44,986 nucleotides of DNA, taken from NCBI GenBank assembly GCA_013285655.1, contig JABDHI010000017.1, forward strand, positions 1 to 44,986, written 5' to 3'. This DNA comes from Bacteroidota bacterium (GTDB lineage: Bacteria; Bacteroidota; Bacteroidia; JABEUT01). Shown in pieces: positions 33,855 to 42,791 of this stretch (positions within the stretch are counted from its first letter, which is position 1; every line of letters starts with the position of its first letter). The notes under the pieces were generated by a model that was not told the DNA's origin, ran no database searches, and saw only the letters and a program-made list of their open reading frames with translations. The translations under genes and the position numbers were made by a program.

Positions 33855-35099
33855 TTAAACTTTAAAGCCCACCACCAAAACATCGTCGGTTTGAGGCTCC
33901 TTTTGTCTCCAATTTAACAAAGAATACTCTAAAAAGGACCTCTGTACCTCCGGTTCCATATCATTCACTGATAACAAAAGGTCCTTCAGGTTCTTTTTAT
34001 TGAATTTTTTACCCTCTTCGCCCCCAAACTGGTCAGCATAACCATCGCTGAATATATAAACCTGGTCGTTTGGCTTAACAGCTATAGTTATCTGCTCAAA
34101 CTGCTTAACCACGTTGTGGTAAAAGCCTATCGGGTAGCGAGATCCTCTGTATTCAGTTAATACGCCGTCGCTTACTAAAACTATTGGCCTGAAGGCCCCT
34201 GCAAAGGTTATCTGGCCCACACTTTTATCATACTTTACAAAGGCTATATCCATACCATCGCTGGCCTTTACGCTCTTACCCTGGCCGTTTATTATCTGTT
34301 GCAACTCTTCGTCCAATGCGCTTAGTACATCCTTTGGCTCGCTTATCTTCCTCTTTATCACTATATCCTTAAGCATTGCATTGGCCATTATGGTCATAAG
34401 TGCACCCGGTACGCCGTGGCCGGTACAGTCAACCACAGCTACATAGCTGATGCCAGCCCCATCCCTACCTTCCCCATTGGGGAAGGAGCCCGACATTGAA
34501 TTTGAAGTCTTCCCTAATAGGGGAGATTTAGAGGGGGCCTCATACGCCCAGTAAAAATCACCACTCACCACATCTTTAGGCTGGTAAAAAGTAAACACAT
34601 CTGAGAAACCACCTTTCAGCTTCTCGGCCGATGGCAATATAGCTTGTTGTATGTTCCGTGCATATTCCAGGCTTTCGAATATCTCTTTGTTCCGGTTGGT
34701 CAGCTCTTTATTCTTTAATAGTATTTCCTGCTCCTTTAACTTACGCTCGGTTATATCATACCCTATCTGCACCAACGACCCATCGGGCCCGGCAGAAAGG
34801 TTCCATGAGAACCAACGAGCATCACCTGAAGATGTGTTTATCTTATGTTCTACAGGGGCCAAAATAGGCTTGCCTGCTGCTATTTGCTGTAGTATATAAT
34901 TCACCTCGGTTTTACGCTGGCCTGCATCAGCAATATTGTGGCAGGTTTTCGTCCACCACTTGTCGCCAAGCAATTCACCTGTTTTAAAACCCAGCATACG
35001 TTCTGCCGAAGGGCCAACGTAAGCAACTTCTCCATCGGAGCCAACAACAACCACAAGGTTGTTCAATTGTTGAAGTACAGCATTAAATACACGTAACAT
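33855..35099 (-). CDS. PAS-SpoIIE (PP2C-type) serine phosphatase with in-frame repeat insert
   Basis: This 414-residue protein has an N-terminal PAS domain (about 8-120, VVVVGSDGEVAYVGPSAERM, then IGYDITERKLKEQE) and a short coiled coil (KELTNRNKEIFESLEYA). The SpoIIE/RsbU phosphatase domain has IQQAILPS, VVSGDFYWAYE, VVDCTGHGVPGALMT, SDGMDIAF, IFSDGYADQFGG and TDDVLVVGFK. The metal-binding aspartates are in place. About 30 residues between VSGDFYWAYE and the VAVVDC strand (APSKSPLLGKTSN through EGRDGAG) are an insert coded by a palindromic DNA element. By family it dephosphorylates an anti-sigma-factor antagonist or similar protein; no such partner is nearby. Whether it stays active with the insert is unknown. 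Confidence 0.9.
   Translation of the reverse strand: MLRVFNAVLQQLNNLVVVVGSDGEVAYVGPSAERMLGFKTGELLGDKWWTKTCHNIADAGQRKTEVNYILQQIAAGKPILAPVEHKINTSSGDARWFSWNLSAGPDGSLVQIGYDITERKLKEQEILLKNKELTNRNKEIFESLEYARNIQQAILPSAEKLKGGFSDVFTFYQPKDVVSGDFYWAYEAPSKSPLLGKTSNSMSGSFPNGEGRDGAGISYVAVVDCTGHGVPGALMTIMANAMLKDIVIKRKISEPKDVLSALDEELQQIINGQGKSVKASDGMDIAFVKYDKSVGQITFAGAFRPIVLVSDGVLTEYRGSRYPIGFYHNVVKQFEQITIAVKPNDQVYIFSDGYADQFGGEEGKKFNKKNLKDLLLSVNDMEPEVQRSFLEYSLLNWRQKEPQTDDVLVVGFKV
34456..34538. mobile_element. Palindromic MITE-like element inside the phosphatase gene
   Basis: This stretch of about 83 bp is bounded by GCCCC at one end and GGGGGCC at the other. It contains two hairpins: CCTTCCCC-ATT-GGGGAAGG (34468-34486, perfect) and CTTCCC-TAATA-GGGGAG (34509-34525, one wobble). 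The two ends are imperfect inverted copies of each other. It is GC-rich unlike its surroundings and keeps the reading frame open. It looks like the short palindromic repeats dispersed in Bacteroidota genomes. Only one copy is in this window. Confidence 0.7.
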
Positions 35100-35190
35100 A
35101 AGTAAAGAATTTAAGAATTAGTAAACCGGGAAAACCTTAAAAGGGTGCGGAGGATTTATTGCTTAGATGCAATAGGTAAAGCAGTGCATC

Positions 35191-35364
35191 ATGCCGCAAA
35201 CGGAAATAGACTTCCAGCCGATGTATCGGTTGAAGTTATTGGTTTGTGTATGTGTTGTTATCTGCTTCACTTTACTTAATGTGAGGGCGCAAATGTATCA
35301 TTTTTTCCTTTGTCCCGCCACTATCTGCAAGCTATTTAGTACTTTGGTGCTCCATTTAATATGA
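35191..35364 (+). CDS. Possible 57-residue exported peptide ahead of coaX
   Basis: An open frame of 57 codons starts at ATG 35191 and ends with a TGA overlapping the coaX ATG (ATGA). It contains a signal-peptide-like segment, MYRLKLLVCVCVVICFTLLN followed by VRAQ, a typical Bacteroidota cleavage ending, then 23 residues. It may be a small exported peptide, the broken start of a lost gene, or chance. No ribosome binding site is evident. Confidence 0.25.
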   Translation: MPQTEIDFQPMYRLKLLVCVCVVICFTLLNVRAQMYHFFLCPATICKLFSTLVLHLI

Positions 35365-36101
35365 ATTTAACAATAGATATAGGCAATACCAGTGTAAAAA
35401 CTGCTGTATTTAAAGGCTCCAAAATATCTGAGGCTACTGTGCATAAAGCTTTTGATAGTAAAGCACTTAAAGCTGTGGCGCACAAGGGCATTGAAAATGT
35501 TATTTTATGTACGGTTACAGCCTACCCTATTGAATGGAAAAAGTACCTGAGCCAGCATTTTAACTTTATAGAATTTGGTGACAAAACGGTTGTTCCTATA
35601 AAGAACAATTACCAAAGTCCCGCTACTTTAGGCAAAGACAGGCTGGCTTGTGCTGTAGCTGCAAACGCAATGTTTCCGGGCAAAAATGTACTTACTATTA
35701 ATGCCGGAACCTGCATAACCTACGATTTGATTGATCAGAAAGGCGTCTATCAGGGTGGTGCAATTTCACCGGGCTTAGAAATGCGCTTTAAGGCCATGCA
35801 TACTTTTACCGACCGTTTGCCGTTAGTTGAGGCTGACACAAAATTTAAGGCATTAGTGGGCAAAACTACAGAACAAAGCATGCGCATAGGCGCTCAACAA
35901 GGCATGTTGAGGGAAATTGAGGGCACAATAGCAGCCTATAAAGCCAAATACCCCGGTTTACAAATAATATTGTCGGGAGGGTCGCACCAGTGGCTCAAAG
36001 CAAGCCTTAAGGGAAAAATAAATACACAACCTTTCTTGACGCTTAAAGGACTTAATGTAATTTTGGCGTCCAATCTTACAAAAAGAGGGTTAACTAAATA
36101 A
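35361..36101 (+). CDS. coaX: Type III pantothenate kinase
   Basis: This 246-residue enzyme phosphorylates pantothenate with ATP, the first step of coenzyme A synthesis in the cytoplasm. The type III hallmarks are present: TIDIGNTSVKTAVF for phosphate binding, SPATLGKDRLA with the catalytic Asp region, INAGTCITYDLID, GGAISPGLEMRFKAMH and ILSGG. The length matches the family. Upstream, TTTG near 35310 and TACTTTG (35331-35337, one base short of the consensus) may be the promoter. It starts a run of envelope genes (beta-barrel protein, lptC, corC-like) with short gaps, an arrangement common in Bacteroidota. Confidence 0.95.
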   Translation: MNLTIDIGNTSVKTAVFKGSKISEATVHKAFDSKALKAVAHKGIENVILCTVTAYPIEWKKYLSQHFNFIEFGDKTVVPIKNNYQSPATLGKDRLACAVAANAMFPGKNVLTINAGTCITYDLIDQKGVYQGGAISPGLEMRFKAMHTFTDRLPLVEADTKFKALVGKTTEQSMRIGAQQGMLREIEGTIAAYKAKYPGLQIILSGGSHQWLKASLKGKINTQPFLTLKGLNVILASNLTKRGLTK

Positions 36102-36119
36102 ACGGGCAGCAGCATAATT

Positions 36120-37454
36120 ATGATAGCATTTGTAAAACGTATTTCTTTTTTTGTTGCATTGCTCGGCATACTTTCTGCTGATAATGGCTTTGCCCAGTCG
36201 GCTACTGTATCGCCTTATTCGCGTTATGGCGTAGGTGACCTGCAAAACCAAAACGGAGTAGAAAGTTTCTCGATGGGTAATACAGGTATTGCTTTACATA
36301 ACGATACGCTTACACCTGATTTTATAAATCTTAAAAACCCGGCTTCTTACTTTTATAACCGTGTTACCACATACGAAGCTGGTGTACTAACCAACAATAT
36401 TGAATTCTCGACCGAAGGAAGCAGGCACTTTAATAACAATACCTATTTCGGATATTTCGCCATTGCCTTCCCTATTGGTAAACGTTTTGGCGGTAGCTTC
36501 GGCTTGCGGCCTATGAGTAGTGTTGGATATAATATTAACACACTTGGTAATATTGATAGCGCCGGAACCAGCATTGGTAATACCGATAACCAGTATGTGG
36601 GCAGCGGCGGTATTAATCAATTACATTTTGGACTGGCATATAACGTGCCGCACACCCGCCTTGTATTGGGCGCTAACCTGTCCTTTTTGTTTGGCTACCT
36701 CAATTACCAGCAAAACGTAATATACCCGGATAATATAGCTGCATATAACAGCCAGGTTACCGAAAATATTAACATACACGGATTTACCAGTGATTATGGT
36801 TTTATGTGGACCATATGCAAAACACGCGATAGCGGATGGCAGGCTGTAGTGGGTGGAACATTATCGATGGGTAGTAGCCTCTTTGCCAATTATAACATGC
36901 TAGCAATTAATTACCTGTCGGCTAACCCTCAAACTAATGTTGATACTATAGCAGATAGCAGCGCCAGCGGAAGGATAAAACTTCCTATGACCTATGGTGG
37001 AGGTATTACTATTATTAAACGTGATAAGAACAATAACGACATGTTTACCTTTACTGCTGATTATTCATTGCAGCGCTGGAGTCAGTATTCGGTATTAGGT
37101 GAGGCTCAAAATCTTAATAATACTACACAAATGAGTTTTGGTGCACAATATATTCCGGCTAAAAACACAACTTTTTTCAGAAGGATGCATTATCGCATAG
37201 GCTATTCGCAAACTCAAACTTATCTTAACCTGGGTACTCCTATTATGGATCGTTGTATTTCTTTTGGCGTAGCCATGCCGGTAGGTCCTCCGTTTGCGCC
37301 GCCTATCAGCAATCAGCTGGGTGTATTAAATATTGGCTTCCAGTTAGGTGTGCTCGGCACAACCACTAATAACGAGCTACGGGAAGAATATGGTAAAATC
37401 CTCGTTGCCTTTACATTCAACAGCAAGTGGTTCCAGAAACACCTGTACCAATAG
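36120..37454 (+). CDS. Outer-membrane beta-barrel protein
   Basis: This 444-residue protein has a signal peptide ending GFAQ. It then begins TVSPYSRYGVGDLQNQNGVE and MGNTGIALHNDTLTPDFINL, the standard opening of a Bacteroidota outer-membrane protein family distantly like FadL/OmpP1. Alternating hydrophobic strands continue throughout (GFMWTICKTRDSGWQAVVGG, LNIGFQLGVLG) and the end is KILVAFTFNSKWF. Fourteen or so strands are plausible. The substrate is unknown. It starts 18 bp after coaX. The lptC gene downstream has its own promoter box. Confidence 0.85.
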   Translation: MIAFVKRISFFVALLGILSADNGFAQSATVSPYSRYGVGDLQNQNGVESFSMGNTGIALHNDTLTPDFINLKNPASYFYNRVTTYEAGVLTNNIEFSTEGSRHFNNNTYFGYFAIAFPIGKRFGGSFGLRPMSSVGYNINTLGNIDSAGTSIGNTDNQYVGSGGINQLHFGLAYNVPHTRLVLGANLSFLFGYLNYQQNVIYPDNIAAYNSQVTENINIHGFTSDYGFMWTICKTRDSGWQAVVGGTLSMGSSLFANYNMLAINYLSANPQTNVDTIADSSASGRIKLPMTYGGGITIIKRDKNNNDMFTFTADYSLQRWSQYSVLGEAQNLNNTTQMSFGAQYIPAKNTTFFRRMHYRIGYSQTQTYLNLGTPIMDRCISFGVAMPVGPPFAPPISNQLGVLNIGFQLGVLGTTTNNELREEYGKILVAFTFNSKWFQKHLYQ

Positions 37455-37461
37455 GTTTCTG

Positions 37462-37469
37462 TATATTTG
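37462..37469 (+). promoter_or_regulatory. Bacteroidota -7 promoter box TATATTTG
   Basis: This exact TAnnTTTG match lies 24 bp before the lptC ATG at 37493 and decides that start over an upstream in-frame codon at 37427. Confidence 0.6.
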
Positions 37470-37492
37470 CCCAAGTACTTTTTAACCGAGCA

Positions 37493-38059
37493 ATGAATTA
37501 TTCCCGTCTTATTGCTTTTATCTTTTTTATCCTTGTCTCCACTTGCCTCTTTTCCTGTGAAAACAACCTGAGCAAGGTCGATCTTTTAACCGCTCCCGAT
37601 AAAACACCTTTGCTGGTTGAACAAAATGCCAATATTGTGTACAACGACTCCGGCAAAACAAAGATGCGTTTGGTTGCGCCTTTAATTGCACGATATGGCG
37701 GTACCGAACCTGTTGACTCCTTTACTAAAGGCATGAAGGTCGATTTCTACGACGATTCAATGCACGTTACCAGCCATGTAAGTGCAAACCAGGGCATAAT
37801 GCACCACTATAAAAACAGCCAGCTTATGGAAGCCAATAATAATGTGGTGGTGGTAAATAAAAAAGGCGAACAGCTGAACACCGAACAGCTTTTTTGGGAT
37901 CAAACAAAACACTCCATCTATACTAACAAGTTTGTAAAGATCACTACTGCATCCCAAATATTATATGGCGATGGCCTGGTATCGAATGAAGACTTTAGTG
38001 ATTATAGAATCAAAAATATTAAAGGCGAAGTAATGATCAATAATAACCAGAAGAAATAA
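37493..38059 (+). CDS. lptC: LPS export protein LptC (lipoprotein form)
   Basis: This 188-residue protein has a lipoprotein signal (lipobox CLFSC) and an OstA-like LptC fold. The motifs are LLVEQNANIVYNDSGKTKMR, FDSFTKGMKVDFYDD-like strands (here DSFTKGMKVDFYDDSMHVTS), NNNVVVVNKKGEQLNTEQLF and ILYGDGLVSNEDFSDY. LptC links the inner-membrane LptBFG exporter to periplasmic LptA in lipopolysaccharide transport. Here it is anchored by a lipid in place of the usual transmembrane helix, as in other Bacteroidota. It is followed after 3 bp by the CorC/HlyC gene. Confidence 0.88.
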   Translation: MNYSRLIAFIFFILVSTCLFSCENNLSKVDLLTAPDKTPLLVEQNANIVYNDSGKTKMRLVAPLIARYGGTEPVDSFTKGMKVDFYDDSMHVTSHVSANQGIMHHYKNSQLMEANNNVVVVNKKGEQLNTEQLFWDQTKHSIYTNKFVKITTASQILYGDGLVSNEDFSDYRIKNIKGEVMINNNQKK

Positions 38060-38062
38060 AGT

Positions 38063-39322
38063 ATGGTTACATTTTTTGTTATACTTATTGCGGTATTGTT
38101 TTCCTTCTTTTTCTCAGGGCTCGAAATTGCATACGTATCATCTAACAAATTGCAAATACGGGTAGAGAGTCAAAAGGAAAGCCTTTCGGGACGTATATTT
38201 TTACGCATAACACAAAGCCCGGTACGTTTTTTAACCACCCTATTACTAGGCAATACGTTAGCTATAGTAGTGTTTAGTATTTTCACTGCCGACCTGTTAC
38301 AGGAGGTGTTTTCGCCATACATTCATTCGCGAGTAGAGATGCTGGTATTACAAACCATAATACCAACCGGAGTTATTTTGGTGGTAGCTGATTTTATTCC
38401 AAAAAATCTGTTCCGCTCAAACCCTAATACCATCCTCAAACTGTTTGCCTTACCATGCATGATCATTTATTATTTGCTTTTGCCGCTCACCACTTTTGTG
38501 CTTAGCATTGCGCATTTTATAATGAAACATACTATTAAAACCAACCTGTTCCGCTACCAGAGTTCTTTTACAAAAACAGATCTGCACGAATATATTGATG
38601 AGCACACTATTACCACCACCGGCAAACAGGAAGTAGAGAACGAAGTGCAGATATTCCGCAATGCCTTAAGCTTTCCTGATGTAAAGGTGCGCGATTGTAT
38701 GGTGGCATTGGTTGATGTTATAGCCATGGATATAAATGATGGCCTTGCTAAGATCAAAGAACGGTTCCAGCAAACACGCCTTTCGCGTATACTCATATAC
38801 AACAACAATTTAGACAGTGTACTTGGTTACATACACTACCACGAAATGTTTAAACAGCCCGGCGATGTAAAAAATATTCTGCTTACTGCACCTGTTATAC
38901 CCGAATCGATGCCGGCCCGTGATGCATTGCGTATACTTATGCAGCAACATAAAAGCCTTGCACTGGTGGTTGATGAGTTTGGCGTAAACGCAGGCATACT
39001 TACCACCGAAGATGTGATTGAAAAAATATTTGGCCAGATAGATGACGAGTACGACAGAGAAGATCTGCTGGAGAAAGAATTATCGCCCAATGAATATCTG
39101 TTTTCAGCCAAACTTGATATTGATTACCTGAACCAGAAATACCAACTGGATATACCCGATCGTGATGATTATAAAACACTGGGTGGTTTCATTCTGCATT
39201 CAACCGGCACCATACCTAAAACAGGGGAGAATCTTAGCATTGATAATTTCGACATAAAAATAATTTCCTCTTCGGCCACACGAATAGAACAGGTAAATAT
39301 TAAGGTAAAGAAGAACAGCTGA
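38063..39322 (+). CDS. CNNM/CorC-HlyC family membrane protein
   Basis: This 419-residue protein has an N-terminal DUF21/CNNM membrane domain of four helices (FFSGLEIAYVSSNKLQIRVE, LLLGNTLAIVVFSIF, VVADFIPKNLFRSNP). A CBS pair follows at about 205-330 (VKVRDCMVALVDVIAMDIND, SLALVVDEFGVNAGILTTED). The C-terminal CorC_HlyC domain has LGGFILHSTGTIPKTGE. The family is linked to magnesium and cobalt transport. In gliding Bacteroidota the related GldE has been tied to motility; this copy lacks evidence for that. It is joined to lptC by a 3-bp gap. Confidence 0.9.
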   Translation: MVTFFVILIAVLFSFFFSGLEIAYVSSNKLQIRVESQKESLSGRIFLRITQSPVRFLTTLLLGNTLAIVVFSIFTADLLQEVFSPYIHSRVEMLVLQTIIPTGVILVVADFIPKNLFRSNPNTILKLFALPCMIIYYLLLPLTTFVLSIAHFIMKHTIKTNLFRYQSSFTKTDLHEYIDEHTITTTGKQEVENEVQIFRNALSFPDVKVRDCMVALVDVIAMDINDGLAKIKERFQQTRLSRILIYNNNLDSVLGYIHYHEMFKQPGDVKNILLTAPVIPESMPARDALRILMQQHKSLALVVDEFGVNAGILTTEDVIEKIFGQIDDEYDREDLLEKELSPNEYLFSAKLDIDYLNQKYQLDIPDRDDYKTLGGFILHSTGTIPKTGENLSIDNFDIKIISSSATRIEQVNIKVKKNS

Positions 39323-39341
39323 TATTTGCAATACCCACAGA

Positions 39342-40880
39342 ATGGAGCAAGCTGTTCAATCAAAAAATACATTTAATAAACAGTTACTTTTTATAATACT
39401 GCTTTATGCTGCAAGGCTTATTTATTGCTATGCTGGTTATTTAAAAAATTACTGCTGGTTAGATAACCAGGATGAATCGCACGTATACCTTTTAGGCCTT
39501 AGCTATTACACCACAGGCCAGTTTCCGCTTTGGGGACCCGATGTGGTTTATACCAATTCGCACCTGGCAGGCGGTTTACAGGGCTTTTTAATTGGGGCAC
39601 CACTATCTGTTTGGGCAAACCCTTTTGCACCTTATTTGTTCCTTTTTATTTTAGAATCTATTGCACTCATTTATCTGTCGTGGTATGTAACTAAGCTATT
39701 TCCAAAAATGCCGCAATGGGTGGTTTACTCCATAATTGCATTTGCGCCATTTGCCGTGCATACAGGCTTAAAGGTTATTAACCCTGCATATGTATTGATA
39801 CTCTCAGTGCCTTTTACATTATCGGTATTTGAATCGTTCGAGTTATTCGATAAGCAACTTATAAAACCCGAATGGCGTTTCTTTTGGATGAGCTTCAGCA
39901 TCATTTGTGCTTTTCAAATTCACCCATCTTATATTGTATTATTGCTGCTTTGGTTTGCTGTTCTGTTTTATGTTTTAAAGAAAAAGCAATTATCACTTTC
40001 GAGCTGGATGAAAGTTGCGGGGCTAAGTATCCTGGGCTTTGCAATTGGCTTTGCTGCTATTGTTCCCGCACTGGAGCATTATGGGTTAAGTGTATTTGTA
40101 CAGCAAGGCAAGAACCTCGATTTCAGTTTTAGCCATATTGCAGATATAGGTTCGGTGTTCTACTTTTTCGTAACACTCGCAGGGTATGATATGAATACCT
40201 TTTCTCCGGCCTACACCTTTAACAGCCTGTGGAAATATTTACCAAAACCATTTGCCATTGTGTTTGGCATATTACAGGTAATGGGTCTGCTTATTGCTGC
40301 TAGTCAAATTATCATTTACTTTATAAAAGGTGCAAAGGCATACATGGCCCAGTACAAGCGCTTTCTATATGCATCTATAATACTAACTGTTGCGCTGGGA
40401 ATACTTTATATGTTCTCGTTTGTGCGGCCCGGGCAGCATGCGCTTATCATCTTCTTCCCGCTGTCGGTTATTTATATATGCATATGCATACAATTTTTTA
40501 TTGAACGGAATTTTTTAAAGCCCCTATACATTGGCATCTTCTTTTCATTAGCAGCCATCTATTATATCACCGTAAGTATTGCCACTTACCGATTACCTGA
40601 TCTGGGTTATAGGGAAAAAGCATTCACTGCCCTGCAAGATAAAAACTCAGACTTGTTTGAAACACCAAGGATTGCTGACCCAAGCACAAACAATACTCCG
40701 CCGCCACCTGCACCTAAAGTAGATACTGCAAATCATCCATCTGTTTCATCTGCTCCTCCACCACAAAAAACAGCATCCTTAAAACATCATAAACGTCGTC
40801 GCCGCAAACATCATAAGCGCAAAAAGCACCGTACGCATAAAACAAAAAGCACGAAGACAAAACCCACAACAACTCAATAG
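39342..40880 (+). CDS. GT-C-like membrane protein with very basic tail
   Basis: This 512-residue protein has about ten membrane helices. It starts with NKQLLFIILLYAARLIYCYA and has an acidic pair in the first loop (WLDNQDESHVYLLGLSYY), as in GT-C glycosyltransferases, but no further motif secures that family. After the last helix, about 60 residues are rich in Pro (NNTPPPPAPK) and then Lys, Arg and His (HHKRRRRKHHKRKKHRTHK) with Thr-Lys repeats to the end. The tail is probably cytoplasmic and disordered. A near -7 box GATATTTG (39321-39328) lies 13 bp before the start. Confidence 0.75.
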   Translation: MEQAVQSKNTFNKQLLFIILLYAARLIYCYAGYLKNYCWLDNQDESHVYLLGLSYYTTGQFPLWGPDVVYTNSHLAGGLQGFLIGAPLSVWANPFAPYLFLFILESIALIYLSWYVTKLFPKMPQWVVYSIIAFAPFAVHTGLKVINPAYVLILSVPFTLSVFESFELFDKQLIKPEWRFFWMSFSIICAFQIHPSYIVLLLLWFAVLFYVLKKKQLSLSSWMKVAGLSILGFAIGFAAIVPALEHYGLSVFVQQGKNLDFSFSHIADIGSVFYFFVTLAGYDMNTFSPAYTFNSLWKYLPKPFAIVFGILQVMGLLIAASQIIIYFIKGAKAYMAQYKRFLYASIILTVALGILYMFSFVRPGQHALIIFFPLSVIYICICIQFFIERNFLKPLYIGIFFSLAAIYYITVSIATYRLPDLGYREKAFTALQDKNSDLFETPRIADPSTNNTPPPPAPKVDTANHPSVSSAPPPQKTASLKHHKRRRRKHHKRKKHRTHKTKSTKTKPTTTQ

Positions 40881-40898
40881 CTTTTGTAAATTAGCCTT

Positions 40899-41549
40899 AT
40901 GGGATTGAAAGATTATTTTGCTTTTAACAAACGGCAACGCAATGGTATTATGGTTTTGCTAACCATAATTGCGGGTATGATGATATACCTAATTGTGAGT
41001 GATTATTTACCACCTTCCCCCGCTACTGAAGATTTTTCTGCCTTTAAGGCCGATATGACCAAAGTAAAGTTTAAGGCCCCTGATACCACAAAGCAGATAG
41101 TTAAGCAAACGGATACCCTTGGCCGACCAAAAAAGCTAAAACAGCTTACTACCCTTGAACTAAACACAGCAGATTCAACCGACTTTGAAGATTTCCCTTT
41201 AATAAGCCCAAAGGTTGCCCGGACCATAGTCAGGTTTAGGAATGCTTTAGGAGGATATTATGACAAAAAGCAGTTATTAGAGGTATATGGAATGGATACA
41301 AGTGCCTATAATTCAATGATTAACCATATAACTTTAGATGTCAGCCTGGTAGAAAAGCTTAATATTAATAAAGCCACTGAAAAAGCGCTAACACACCACC
41401 CTTATATACACAAGGTACTGGCAAAAGCCATTTATAACTACCGCAAAACCAACGGACCTTTTAACAAGGTGAGCGATATTATGAAGGTGGAAGGAATAGA
41501 TAAAGAATTGTACCAAAAACTATCTCCCTACCTAAGCATTACCAACTAA
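40899..41549 (+). CDS. Membrane-anchored helix-hairpin-helix protein (ComEA-like)
   Basis: This 216-residue protein has one N-terminal membrane helix (IMVLLTIIAGMMIYLIVSDY), a linker rich in Pro and Lys, and then two helix-hairpin-helix regions: LELNTADSTDFEDFPLISPK and LNINKATEKALTHHPYIHKV. The second continues with GPFNKVSDIMKVEGIDKELY. Such HhH pairs bind DNA without sequence preference in ComEA-type proteins. The anchor suggests a periplasmic DNA-binding role, for instance in DNA uptake; this is inference, and no other uptake gene is in the window apart from a TfoX N-domain protein. It starts 18 bp after the GT-C-like gene. Confidence 0.85.
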   Translation: MGLKDYFAFNKRQRNGIMVLLTIIAGMMIYLIVSDYLPPSPATEDFSAFKADMTKVKFKAPDTTKQIVKQTDTLGRPKKLKQLTTLELNTADSTDFEDFPLISPKVARTIVRFRNALGGYYDKKQLLEVYGMDTSAYNSMINHITLDVSLVEKLNINKATEKALTHHPYIHKVLAKAIYNYRKTNGPFNKVSDIMKVEGIDKELYQKLSPYLSITN

Positions 41550-41562
41550 TGCAGCGAAATAT

Positions 41563-41570
41563 TACATTTG
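41563..41570 (+). promoter_or_regulatory. Bacteroidota -7 promoter box TACATTTG
   Basis: This exact TAnnTTTG match lies 17 bp before the acyl-CoA dehydrogenase ATG. Confidence 0.6.
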
Positions 41571-41586
41571 CACAAAACAAGAACAT

Positions 41587-42762
41587 ATGAGTACTGCAGA
41601 AGCAACTATATCTACCGGCTTAGATTTTGGCATTACCGAAACACAAAAGATGATTGCCGATACCATTCAAAAATTTGGAAAGGATCATATCCGTCCGAAA
41701 TTGATGGAATGGGACGAAGCGCAAATTTTTCCTGTAGAAGTATTTAAGAAATTAGGTGAGCTTGGGTTTATGGGTGTGCTTGTGCCTACCGAATACGGTG
41801 GAGCAGGTTTAAGTTATTTCGAATATGTTACAACCATTGTAGAAGTATCGAAAATATGCGGCTCTATTGGTTTATCGTTAGCTGCACACAACTCACTTTG
41901 CACCGGGCATATTTTGCAATTTGGTAGCGAAGAACAAAAGAAAAAATATTTACCTAAGCTCGCTACTGCTGAATGGATCGGGGCATGGGGCTTAACCGAA
42001 GTCGGTACCGGATCAGATTCGGGTAACATGTCGACTGTAGCGAAAAAGGATGGAGACTATTATATATTAAACGGAGCCAAGAACTTTATCACTCACGCTA
42101 TTTCGGGTGATGTCGCTGTGGTTATTGCACGTACCGGAGAGAAGGGAGATTCGCACGGAATGAGTGCTTTCATTATTGAAAAGAGCACTCCGGGTATAAG
42201 TGGTGGCAAAAAAGAAAACAAGCTTGGCATGCGCGCATCGGAAACAGCTGAGTTAATTATGACAGACTGCAGAGTACATAAGAGCCAGATGATGGGTAAA
42301 GAAGGCGATGGATTTATACAAGCTATGAAAGTATTAGATGGCGGTAGAATTTCAATTGCTGCATTGGGTGTGGGTATTGCTAAAGGCGCGTTTGAAGCCA
42401 GTGTAAAATATTCGAAAGAAAGACAACAGTTCAATAAACCAATCAGCGAGTTTCAGGCTATTGCCTTTAAACTAGCTGATATGGCAACCAAAATAGAAGC
42501 AGCAGAATTGCTTACCATGCAAGCTGCCGACCTGAAGAACCGTCACCAAAAGATGACCAAAGAAGGTGCGTTCGCAAAATATTATTCATCGGAAGTAGCT
42601 GTAGAAGTATCGACCGATGCAGTACAAATATTTGGTGGCTACGGCTACACCAAAGATTTCCCTGCTGAAAAATATTACCGCGATTCGAAACTTTGCACCA
42701 TTGGTGAAGGAACATCTGAAATTCAGAAATTGGTTATTGCAAGAGAAATATTGAAGAAGTAA
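41587..42762 (+). CDS. Acyl-CoA dehydrogenase
   Basis: This 391-residue flavoprotein introduces a double bond into acyl-CoA in fatty-acid or branched-chain amino-acid breakdown. The sequence shows AWGLTEVGTGSDSGNMST for substrate and FAD contacts, DGGRISIAALGVGIAKGAFE, RQQFNKPISEFQAIAFKLAD, QIFGGYGYTKDFPAEKYYRD and IGEGTSEIQKLVIAREI, with the likely catalytic Glu374. It is of short/branched-chain type by length and motif. It has its own promoter box; the RibD/DHFR-like gene follows after 29 bp, possibly on the same transcript. Confidence 0.95.
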   Translation: MSTAEATISTGLDFGITETQKMIADTIQKFGKDHIRPKLMEWDEAQIFPVEVFKKLGELGFMGVLVPTEYGGAGLSYFEYVTTIVEVSKICGSIGLSLAAHNSLCTGHILQFGSEEQKKKYLPKLATAEWIGAWGLTEVGTGSDSGNMSTVAKKDGDYYILNGAKNFITHAISGDVAVVIARTGEKGDSHGMSAFIIEKSTPGISGGKKENKLGMRASETAELIMTDCRVHKSQMMGKEGDGFIQAMKVLDGGRISIAALGVGIAKGAFEASVKYSKERQQFNKPISEFQAIAFKLADMATKIEAAELLTMQAADLKNRHQKMTKEGAFAKYYSSEVAVEVSTDAVQIFGGYGYTKDFPAEKYYRDSKLCTIGEGTSEIQKLVIAREILKK

Positions 42763-42791
42763 GCTTCTTAATTATTTAGAATACGCTCTCT

